From positions 2,852,001 to 2,916,000 of the forward strand of contig OZ240685.1 in assembly GCA_965199135.1 (NCBI GenBank): a stretch of DNA of 64,000 nucleotides, given 5' to 3'. The first letter of the stretch is position 1, and each line of letters begins with the position of its first letter. This DNA is from EB88 sp965199135. GTDB taxonomy: Bacteria > Acidobacteriota > Terriglobia > Terriglobales > Acidobacteriaceae. The notes beneath the pieces are model-generated. The model did no database searches. It saw only the letters and a program-made list of their open reading frames with translations, and was not told the DNA's origin. Made by a program: the position numbers and the translations under genes. This document shows positions 44,485 to 51,681 of the stretch, piece after piece.

Positions 44485-44520
44485 ACGAGCCTCCGACGGC
44501 TGTCTTCCCCTTGTGACTCG

Positions 44521-45471
44521 CTACTTGTGTCCGAAAAGCTCTACGGCATACACCACGCGCCACTGAGCCGACCCGAAGTCTTGTTGCAGGGCATGACCCA
44601 TGCCGAGCTTGAAGCGCAGTCTGTGCCCGGTACCGGTCTGCTCGAGACGCCCGGTCAGCAGGGCTTCTGTGCCGGTTTCTCCGCTGAAGAAGGAGTGCAC
44701 CGCGGTTTGTCCGAAGATCTCCGGCCCGACGATTACAGCCCAGCCAGTCGGCCCTGCGAAGCTGCGGCCGCCTGCGATGCCGTAGAGGAACTCGTTGCCG
44801 TTGGGGCTGCCGGGTACCGGGGCGTTGTCGAGTGGGCGAAGGTGGAAGCCGAGTTGACCTGCGTAGCGGAATGCGCCGGCGTCACCTGCCGCAAGGAAGC
44901 GGAACATCGCGCGATAGCGAGCGTCGCTTACATAATCAGCACGAGCGCCGGACGGAAAGATCAGCTGCGTGCCAGCACCCAGGCGGAGGTGGCTTCCTGG
45001 CTGGCCGAGCAGGCGCGCATCGAAGCCGAGCCGACCATCCGAAATCGTGTCGGGATTGGTTCCAAGGGAAACGGCCGGTGCTGTGAATTGGTATCCGCCG
45101 AGCGTTCCACTCTTGCCTGTGACCAGGAGCGGCATAGGGAGGTTGAGGTACCCGCGGAAGCGGTTGTAGGTGACAGCTCCGCCGATATCGAGGAACGCCT
45201 CCTGCGAAACCACGGCGAGTTTCTGTTTGCTGCCTGGGGAGGTCACGATGAGAGGGTTGCGCTCGTATCCCGATGCAGCAGAGACCGCGCCGCCGAGGCC
45301 GCCGCTGATAGCAAGGTCGTCCATCACAAACCAGCCCGCACCAGGAGCAGACTGGTAGAGTCGTTCGACGGCAAAGCCCGGTGCCTGCAGCTGCGCGCGA
45401 GCACCGGGAAGCAGCAGCGCGGCTGCAAGGAGTGGTACCGGGTGGCTCCGGACCGCCTTAAAATTCGCCAT
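44521..45471 (-). CDS. Outer-membrane beta-barrel protein (OmpA-like N-terminal barrel type)
   Basis: 316 residues with a signal peptide ending GARAQ. Alternating hydrophobic and polar residues and glycine-rich turns fill the rest. The pattern ERLYQSAPGAGWFVMDDL and later RLGFDARLLG recalls the barrel that precedes OmpA domains in myxobacteria, but no OmpA domain follows. The start overlaps the end of the upstream porin gene by 14 bases, so the two are translationally coupled. The function is unknown. Confidence 0.55.
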   Translation of the reverse strand: MANFKAVRSHPVPLLAAALLLPGARAQLQAPGFAVERLYQSAPGAGWFVMDDLAISGGLGGAVSAASGYERNPLIVTSPGSKQKLAVVSQEAFLDIGGAVTYNRFRGYLNLPMPLLVTGKSGTLGGYQFTAPAVSLGTNPDTISDGRLGFDARLLGQPGSHLRLGAGTQLIFPSGARADYVSDARYRAMFRFLAAGDAGAFRYAGQLGFHLRPLDNAPVPGSPNGNEFLYGIAGGRSFAGPTGWAVIVGPEIFGQTAVHSFFSGETGTEALLTGRLEQTGTGHRLRFKLGMGHALQQDFGSAQWRVVYAVELFGHK

Positions 45472-47002
45472 GGACTCTCACGGTAAATACATTGACCGGG
45501 CCGCGCGCTTGATTGAATCCCGGATTGGAGATGTGTTGGTAGTCACCTGACACCCAGTAGATTTTCTCCAAGTTGGCGCTGTAGAAGAGATCAAGGGAAC
45601 GCTCGGCGGCAGCAGTGATGGCTCCGTCGCCGATGAAGCCATCGATGCCACCCATGCCCAGGTATTTTGCATGAACGTTGGAGATCCAACCAAGATTGCT
45701 GCCGATTCCTGCGACATCCTTGGACCGCGACCATGAGGTGCCTTTCGCCAGCACTCCGGCGGTCGCAGACCGGTCCGTGGATGTGTAGGCGTATACCTCG
45801 GTCTTGCCATCCGAGTACATGCCGCGCGCAAAGACGCCGATATCGTGCCCGACATACTGTTCAACAAAGCCGCCGATGCCTTCCTTCACATTCGCTTTTC
45901 TGGCCCAGCAGAGATCCGGTGCAGTCGCATTCCCTGATCCATAGTTAAAGGTCGTGCACGTGGTTGCATTCTTTGCAGGGTCTGCTTCAAACGCAGCGAT
46001 AGCATCGCTGAAGCGCCCCATATCTTCATGATTGCGGTAGGCAAGCGCTCGGACCATTCCTTCTTGTCCTCGAATGGTGTGCTTGTGCTCGAGTTCGACC
46101 TGATCTCCGTAGTACTTGAAGAGCCGGAAGTCTACAGGTAGCTGATTGGGCAGCTTGGGCGGAGTGATGCGGCCATAGCGTGCTGCCCAGTTATCCCAGC
46201 GGAACTCCGCGACGCCGCCGTACGAGTAGCCGCGGGCATCGGACGCGAAGTCGTAGGCGGCATAGGTGAGGAAGCCGAGACTCAGGAAACCTTGCCGCGG
46301 GTCGATATCGAACGCGTTGGTGTCGAAGAAATCAAGGATGCTGAAGTTTCCTGCAGCGAAGAGAAGTCTGCGGCTGCGGTAGCGGGTTCCCAGTTGCAAT
46401 GGACCAGACTCCGCTACAGTGTCTTTGCCCCCAAGATTGATTGTTTGCTTGAGGAAGAGGCGGGAGCGGTAGATTTGCGGTACGGTGGAGCCGCCTTTTT
46501 GCAGCTCGAAATTCTGAATAGCGCCGCCAAGGCCTCGGAGCTGCGAGAACGGTTGTTCTGTAATCACCTCGGGCACTAAATAGCCTTCAGCACCTTTCCA
46601 GAGTCGTACCCCGAGGTACAGCGTCGCTGTTCCGGTGAAGCTCCGCTCGGCTGTGGGTAGAAGGGAATTGATGCTGCCATTCAGGTTGGTATACGGGGCA
46701 GTGAAGGATGGTTTCCAGCTGGAGATGTAGGTGAATTGGCCGTAGGCGTTCCACTTCTCGTCCTCGATGTTGTGCAGGCCTTTGTCCGAGAGCAGCTTCA
46801 TCAAGCTGCGGTCTTCATCGGGAAGTGGGGCCGGCGGGGCACCATGTTGCGCGAATGCTGGCAACGCTGCCAGCAGCATGAGCAAGGTGCCAGCGACCCC
46901 TCGTGTGCTCTGCGGCCGTCCAGTCGGCATCGATGCGTTCTCTCCCGCTTCGCGGATCAACATGCGCCGCGCCGCCGCAAAGATCGACATCCACACCCCC
47001 AT
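45458..47002 (-). CDS. OprB-like outer-membrane porin
   Basis: 514 residues from the ATG at 47002, chosen because GGAGG lies exactly five bases ahead. An ATG at 46930 would start right at the signal peptide and is the alternative. The hydrophobic core (VAGTLLMLLAALPAFAQ) is followed by a region typical of carbohydrate porins: EKWNAYGQFTYISSWKPSF, GYLVPEVITEQPFS, and FSILDFFDTNAFDIDPRQGF, ending in FTVRVHGEF with a terminal phenylalanine. The regulator at 47118 is on the same strand 115 bases before it. Confidence 0.7.
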   Translation of the reverse strand: MGVWMSIFAAARRMLIREAGENASMPTGRPQSTRGVAGTLLMLLAALPAFAQHGAPPAPLPDEDRSLMKLLSDKGLHNIEDEKWNAYGQFTYISSWKPSFTAPYTNLNGSINSLLPTAERSFTGTATLYLGVRLWKGAEGYLVPEVITEQPFSQLRGLGGAIQNFELQKGGSTVPQIYRSRLFLKQTINLGGKDTVAESGPLQLGTRYRSRRLLFAAGNFSILDFFDTNAFDIDPRQGFLSLGFLTYAAYDFASDARGYSYGGVAEFRWDNWAARYGRITPPKLPNQLPVDFRLFKYYGDQVELEHKHTIRGQEGMVRALAYRNHEDMGRFSDAIAAFEADPAKNATTCTTFNYGSGNATAPDLCWARKANVKEGIGGFVEQYVGHDIGVFARGMYSDGKTEVYAYTSTDRSATAGVLAKGTSWSRSKDVAGIGSNLGWISNVHAKYLGMGGIDGFIGDGAITAAAERSLDLFYSANLEKIYWVSGDYQHISNPGFNQARGPVNVFTVRVHGEF

Positions 47003-47117
47003 CCAGCCCTCCAATTGAGATCAAGCCAATCTTCTCAGCCTACGGTGACGGCCGTGTTTTCCATGTCAATCAGTGTTAAATTCTGACGTTCGCTGCTTCG
47101 GGTCGGTACCGCAACTG

Positions 47118-47393
47118 CTATTTGAGGTAGGCGCGGGCCAGATCAATCAGGTCCTCGGCCAACTCTTCGTTCGTGGCGGTGTTTCGTTTCGCGGAGAGGA
47201 GATGGTGACGGATATGCTCTTCGAGCACTGCCGCCATCAGGCTGTTGATGCCACCTCGCACTGTGGCAAGCCTCATCAGCACGCTTGGGCAGTCATCGCC
47301 GGCTGTCAGAACGCGCTCGATTGAGTCCACCTGGCCGCGTATGCGCCGGATCCTTGCCACCAGTTTCTGCTTTTCCTTGTCGAGGTTGTCCAT
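47118..47393 (-). CDS. CsoR/RcnR/FrmR-family repressor
   Basis: 91 residues, a four-helix DUF156 protein. Candidate sensing residues are C35 (GDDCPSV), H60, H63 and H64 (EEHIRHH). C35/H60/H64 recalls RcnR and FrmR, but residue 3 is asparagine where RcnR has histidine, so nickel/cobalt sensing is not assured and formaldehyde or copper sensing is possible. AAGGG lies eight bases before the ATG. A C-tract operator candidate overlaps its promoter region. It reads toward the two outer-membrane genes and may control them. Confidence 0.85.
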   Translation of the reverse strand: MDNLDKEKQKLVARIRRIRGQVDSIERVLTAGDDCPSVLMRLATVRGGINSLMAAVLEEHIRHHLLSAKRNTATNEELAEDLIDLARAYLK

Positions 47394-47406
47394 TGTGGAT
47401 GCCCTT

Positions 47407-47423
47407 ATACCTTACGGGGGTAT
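47407..47423 (-). promoter_or_regulatory. Candidate CsoR/RcnR/FrmR-type operator
   Basis: On the minus strand ATACC-CCCGTAA-GGTAT is an inverted repeat around a C-tract, 14 bases before the repressor ATG and overlapping a TATAAG -10-like box. Operators of this repressor family have short A/T-rich arms flanking a G or C tract. Autoregulation is inferred. Confidence 0.45.
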
Positions 47424-47429
47424 GGTACC

Positions 47430-47462
47430 GCATACCACGCGATGCTAGCTCGCGTGGTATGC
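47430..47462. repeat. 13-bp inverted repeat
   Basis: GCATACCACGCGA and its exact reverse complement are separated by seven bases (TGCTAGC). There is no T-tract, so it is not a simple terminator. It lies directly upstream of the repressor's promoter region and could be a second operator or a transcript hairpin. Confidence 0.7.
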
Positions 47463-47625
47463 GAACTGACACGGCAAGCCACTGGAAGTTCAATCACCGC
47501 TTCCTGCTCAACGTGCATGGGGTTCGAAAGCGGGGAGCCTCGGGCGGTTGCTGCATTGTGAAAGTAACGCAGCCAGTCTGAATTAACCCGAAGGGCGCCC
47601 CCTCGCATCTACCAGAATGCATGAC

Positions 47626-47640
47626 ATATCCCCCCCGTAT
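47626..47640. promoter_or_regulatory. Second C-tract site upstream of the GT2 gene
   Basis: ATATCCCCCCCGTAT has seven C flanked by AT-rich ends and resembles the candidate repressor operator at 47407. It could bind the same protein. The match is short, so confidence is low. Confidence 0.25.
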
Positions 47641-47686
47641 CGTCTGCGAAGCGTTTCCGCGTCTGCAATCGCTCCATCCGTGCAGG

Positions 47687-47755
47687 GCCTCCATGGGAGC
47701 CTCCATGCAGGGTATCCGTGCGAGCCTCCGTGGAAGCGTCCGTGGAAGCGTCACC
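47687..47755. repeat. Degenerate 12-bp tandem repeat
   Basis: Units such as GCCTCCATGGGA, GCCTCCATGCAG, GCCTCCGTGGAA and GCGTCCGTGGAA follow one another, with one 13-base variant. The last two full units differ at one base. The array lies about 50 bases before the GT2 start. Confidence 0.7.
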
Positions 47756-47805
47756 CCTGGACCGAAAATCCCGAGCGCTCTTTCCCGCACATCCGCGCAG
47801 GGAAT

Positions 47806-48537
47806 ATGAGCGATCATCCTAAGTGGCACGTTGCGGTAGTTATTCCGGCCCGAGATGAAGAAGCGTTGATAGGACGGTGCATCTGCTCCGTACAGGCGGC
47901 CAGGGCAATCCTGCCACCTTTTATCACCAGTGATGTGGTGATCGTCTCGGACCGCTCCATGGATCGAACATTGCAGCTTGCGATGAGGGGACTCGCGGGC
48001 GATGGCGTGGTGCTTGATGAAGATGCAGGGTGTGTTGGTGCGGCTCGCGCGCTTGCTGCGGATAGGGCGCTGGCTCGTGCTCCGTCGGCCGGGGCACATT
48101 GTTGGCTCGCGAATACAGATGCGGACTGCCAAGTTCCGGAAGACTGGCTCCACAAGCAGATCGCGTTGGCGGAGCAGGGCTTCGATGCAGTGGCCGGGAT
48201 TATCGACGTCGACTCGTTCGAAGAGCACAGCCCTCAAGTAAGGGACCTCTTTCGCACGACCTACCTGCTGCACGAGGATGGCAGCCACCCCCATATTCAT
48301 GGCGCAAATCTTGGTGTTCGTGCGGACGCCTATCTGCGCTCAGGCGGCTGGGCGCGCCTCGCGAATGCAGAGGATCACGACCTGTGGTCGCGGCTGCGTC
48401 GGAGTGGGAACCGCTGTCTCTCTACCTCCGACTTACAAGTGTTGACGAGCGGGCGACGCGTGGGACGAGCGCCGAAGGGGTTCGCGGAGGCTCTCGCCGC
48501 GCACAACGAGCAGCAGGCTAGCGGTACCTCGTCCTAG
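47806..48537 (+). CDS. Glycosyltransferase family 2 (PIG-L/acyl-CoA dehydrogenase cluster type)
   Basis: 243 residues from the ATG at 47806, with AGGGA upstream. The open frame continues 63 codons further through a tandem repeat and is not used. The GT-A fold begins VAVVIPARDEEALIGRC. The donor-binding DxD appears as NTDADC, and later HIHGANLGVRADAYLRSGGW and EDHDLWSRL resemble family 2 enzymes. The closest pattern I know is the GT that accompanies PIG-L deacetylase and acyl-CoA dehydrogenase genes, and those two lie here at 59993-61646. Convergent with the MFS gene. Confidence 0.8.
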   Translation: MSDHPKWHVAVVIPARDEEALIGRCICSVQAARAILPPFITSDVVIVSDRSMDRTLQLAMRGLAGDGVVLDEDAGCVGAARALAADRALARAPSAGAHCWLANTDADCQVPEDWLHKQIALAEQGFDAVAGIIDVDSFEEHSPQVRDLFRTTYLLHEDGSHPHIHGANLGVRADAYLRSGGWARLANAEDHDLWSRLRRSGNRCLSTSDLQVLTSGRRVGRAPKGFAEALAAHNEQQASGTSS

Positions 48538-48545
48538 CCCCGCCT

Positions 48546-49988
48546 TTATCCAATCTCTTCGAGTGGCTTGCGTTCAGCGGCGACACCCCAGATCGCCTGG
48601 GCAATCCCAGCGAGCATCATGACGCAAGCACTCGCCATATACCCGTAGTAGATCGGCATCCGGTCTCCCCGGTTCAGAAGGATGCCGAACACCGCTGGGC
48701 CGAGTACCCCGCCAAGTAGAGTGCCTGCTGCGTAGAAGATGGCGATTGCAGATGCACGGATCTGTTGAGGAAACAGTTCGCTGGTCGTGAGGTAAGCAGA
48801 GCCGGCAGCAGAAGCCGCAAAGAAGAAGGACGCAGCCCACCAGGCGACCTGAGCGATGGTGCCGAGATGGTGACCGAGAAACAGGGTGCTTGAGATAGCG
48901 AACACAATGCCCGTCAGGCAGAAATTCAGCGCGATCATCACACGTCGGCCAACGCTGTCAAAGAGCCTGCTGAGGAGAACTGGACCGACGAAATTGGTAA
49001 ACGCGATAGGCAGAAACAAGAGTCCAGCACGAGCAGCAGAAACGCCGTAGAAACGAAGCAGTACCAGGGTGCTCGAGAAGAACACCGAGTTGTAGAAAAA
49101 GGACTGCGCCATGGTTAATCCCAGGCAGAGGGCTGCCCGTCCGCGATTCCGCTTGTTGAAGAGGAGCGCGACTTTGGCGAGTGTGTTACCAGTCTTTACT
49201 TGAAGCGTGACAGTGTTATGTACAGGAGCAAGCGGGCCGTGTTCGCGCTCGACCGTGGTCTCCATCTCCTGCACGATCAGTTCTGCTTCTTCCCTGCGAC
49301 CGTGAGTCAGCAGCCACCGTGGGCTTTCCGGTATGTTCTTTCGGAGGAAGAGTACGACGATCGCGATCGGAGTGCCGGACAACATCGCGAATCGCCAGCC
49401 CATGTGCAGGCCGAAGACGCGGTCGGAAAGGAACGAGACGGCCACAAGCGATCCAAGGATGACGCCGATCCAGAAGGTGGACCCGATGATCAGGTTTGCC
49501 GTACCGCGTACTCTCGCTGGGATGAGTTCGTCGATAGCTGAAGTAATGGCGGTGTATTCGCCGCCGATGCCGGCACCGGTGAGGGTGCGGCAGAGGGTGA
49601 AGGTCAGCAGGTTCCACGAGAGGGCAGTTGCAGCGGTGGAACAGACGTACAGAGCCAGGGTCCAGAAGAAGAGACTCTTTCGACCATAAACATCGGCGAG
49701 ATAGCCAAAGAATAATGCGCCCAGAACCGTGCCGGCAAGATAGCCAGTTGAGCTTAGGCCGAGCTGCGCATCGGAGAAATGCAGGGTGGTCGTCGACTTC
49801 AATGCTCCAGAGAGTGAGCCGCCGACGCCGCCCTCGAGGCCGTCGAGAAGAAAGGTGATGCCAAGTGCCACGGCCATGCGCAAATGCCAGCGGCTCCACG
49901 GCAAGCGGTCCATGCGCAGGGGAATATTGGTCTCTAGCGTAGAGGATGCTGGTCGCGCGGAAAGTGCAGTCATCGATGCGTTCTGCAT
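48546..49988 (-). CDS. MFS transporter (sugar/aromatic-acid type)
   Basis: 480 residues with about 12 membrane helices. The loop 2-3 motif appears as GYLADVYGRKSLF, and a second loop has RLFDSVGRRVMI. The acidic segment IPESPRWLLTHGRREEAELI between helices 6 and 7 is typical of the sugar and aromatic-acid porters. The substrate is unknown. It lies close to the hemicellulase genes, so a sugar is plausible. Confidence 0.85.
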   Translation of the reverse strand: MQNASMTALSARPASSTLETNIPLRMDRLPWSRWHLRMAVALGITFLLDGLEGGVGGSLSGALKSTTTLHFSDAQLGLSSTGYLAGTVLGALFFGYLADVYGRKSLFFWTLALYVCSTAATALSWNLLTFTLCRTLTGAGIGGEYTAITSAIDELIPARVRGTANLIIGSTFWIGVILGSLVAVSFLSDRVFGLHMGWRFAMLSGTPIAIVVLFLRKNIPESPRWLLTHGRREEAELIVQEMETTVEREHGPLAPVHNTVTLQVKTGNTLAKVALLFNKRNRGRAALCLGLTMAQSFFYNSVFFSSTLVLLRFYGVSAARAGLLFLPIAFTNFVGPVLLSRLFDSVGRRVMIALNFCLTGIVFAISSTLFLGHHLGTIAQVAWWAASFFFAASAAGSAYLTTSELFPQQIRASAIAIFYAAGTLLGGVLGPAVFGILLNRGDRMPIYYGYMASACVMMLAGIAQAIWGVAAERKPLEEIG

Positions 49989-50030
49989 GGGGGAGTCCTC
50001 GGGGGAAAACCTGCGAAAGAACCGGAGAGG

Positions 50031-51440
50031 TTAAACGTGCTTGTGCGCCCAACTGCCACGGAGGAAGAGAAAGCCACTGAGCATCAGGGCCAGGACTTGC
50101 GCAAACAAGACAGCGAAGAAGACGCCACGGATGCCGAAATGTGTGTGGCGACCAAGGACCCAGGCGAGTGGCAACTCGATGATCCAGAAGCCGAAAAGGT
50201 TGATGTACGTCGGCGTGATGGTGTCTCCAGCCCCATTGAACGCCTGCATGAAAACAGCACTGAAGGCGAAGAAGAGATTGCTGATGCTGAAGATCTGCAG
50301 GCATTGCACCGCCACAGGAGCGGCTTGCTGCTCGTGAGAGAAGAGGCTCACGATAGGTTTCGCAAACAACAGAAAGGTCAAGCAGGCGATACTCAGCAGG
50401 GCTAAGTTCCACCACCCTGTGCGCCACACAGAAGAGCGTGCCCGATCCACTGTGCCGGCACCGAGGCTCTGCCCAACAAGTGTGCCCGCTGCATTGCTCA
50501 GTCCGATTGAAGGAAGAGTGATGAAGTTGATGATACGAATCGCGATGGTGTAACCAGCAATGGCACTCGCGCCGAACATACTGACGATGCGGACGAGGCC
50601 GAGCCAGCTCCCTTGTTGCAGAAGAAACTGAACCATCCCTGTGCTGGAGATCCTCAGGAAGCGGATCATCTCGCCAGCGTTGACTTTGAGGTGCTTCGCC
50701 TGGATGCGGAAGTGCTCGCTTCCTTTGCCCATGAGGAAGAGCTGGTAGAGCAATGCGAGGCCGCGGCCGGTGAGGGTCGCGACAGCAGGACCGGTTACGC
50801 CAAGCTTCGGAAATGGCCCGATCCCGAAGATCAGAAGCGGATCCAGAACAACGTTGATTCCATTTGCAATCAGAAGAAGCCGCATAGCCACGGCTGCGTC
50901 ACCGGCGCCACGGAAGATTGCATTATTGAGCGAAAGCAGGATGATGACGCCCGAGAAGCCAAGGGTAACGCGCGCGTAGGTCAACCCGACCTTAATCACC
51001 GGCGGGCTGGCACCGAGCAGGAGAAGCAGTTTCGGAGCAAGAAAGAAGAGGGGAACTCCGATGGCGATCGAAGTGATGACGCCGACCAGTATTGCCTGAA
51101 CCGCGTCGATGGAAGCGCGGTCAGAATCTCCTTCGCCGATCCTCTGTGCCACCATAGCGGTGATCGATGTGCTCAGCCCTGCGGCGATGGCGAAGGCGAG
51201 CGTCATGAGTGACTCAGTCAGCCCCACGGAGGCAATCGCTGGGGCGCCGAGGACGCTCACCCAGAGAATGTCGACGAGAGAGAAGATCGATTCAAGGCCA
51301 AGCTCGATCATCATCGGAATAGCCAGCACGATGACCGCGTGGTTGAGGTTGCCGGCTGTCAGATCTCGATCTGTTCCAGCAAAGGCTTCTTTGAGGAGGC
51401 TACGCCAGCCCGATTCCCTGCGATCTGCTCCTTGAGTCAA
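50031..51440 (-). CDS. MATE-family efflux transporter
   Basis: 469 residues from a TTG at 51440 with AAAGGA eight bases before it. Twelve membrane helices are arranged as two homologous halves, for example VDILWVSVLGAPAIASVG near the start and FVYLPSIGLS-like sequence in the second half. MATE proteins export cationic drugs or metabolites with sodium or proton antiport. It is followed by the MFS gene, 42 bases after its stop. Confidence 0.88.
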   Translation of the reverse strand: MTQGADRRESGWRSLLKEAFAGTDRDLTAGNLNHAVIVLAIPMMIELGLESIFSLVDILWVSVLGAPAIASVGLTESLMTLAFAIAAGLSTSITAMVAQRIGEGDSDRASIDAVQAILVGVITSIAIGVPLFFLAPKLLLLLGASPPVIKVGLTYARVTLGFSGVIILLSLNNAIFRGAGDAAVAMRLLLIANGINVVLDPLLIFGIGPFPKLGVTGPAVATLTGRGLALLYQLFLMGKGSEHFRIQAKHLKVNAGEMIRFLRISSTGMVQFLLQQGSWLGLVRIVSMFGASAIAGYTIAIRIINFITLPSIGLSNAAGTLVGQSLGAGTVDRARSSVWRTGWWNLALLSIACLTFLLFAKPIVSLFSHEQQAAPVAVQCLQIFSISNLFFAFSAVFMQAFNGAGDTITPTYINLFGFWIIELPLAWVLGRHTHFGIRGVFFAVLFAQVLALMLSGFLFLRGSWAHKHV

Positions 51441-51681
51441 GCGACATGTCCTTTGTATAGGGTCAGTGTGCTTTGAGGCTACTGAGCTCCGCGCTGGATG
51501 TACGTTGTCGTTGCATGAGTATGATTCGTGGTGCTTTCACGCACAAAGTCTGGTTGGTCACCTAGGAATGACTGGGGACGACTCGACTGCGTTTTGTGAG
51601 TATCCGGGTCTCTCACCGAATACTTGCGGGGATTCCTTTGACAGCGCAGAATGATTCCGACCTGAAAGGGAGCCAGTCGCA

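Larger units (their letters stand above)
47394..47805. other. Divergent intergenic region between the repressor and GT2 gene
   Basis: 412 bases with no supported gene. It contains a candidate repressor operator, a 13-bp inverted repeat, a second C-tract site and a short tandem repeat, each listed separately. The part from 47463 to 47625 shows no clear structure. Confidence 0.5.

Noticed and set aside
47617..47805. Upstream start for the GT2 gene at 47617
   Set aside because: The added 63 residues translate a tandem repeat and have no homology pattern. The ATG at 47806 has a ribosome site and begins at the family N-terminus.
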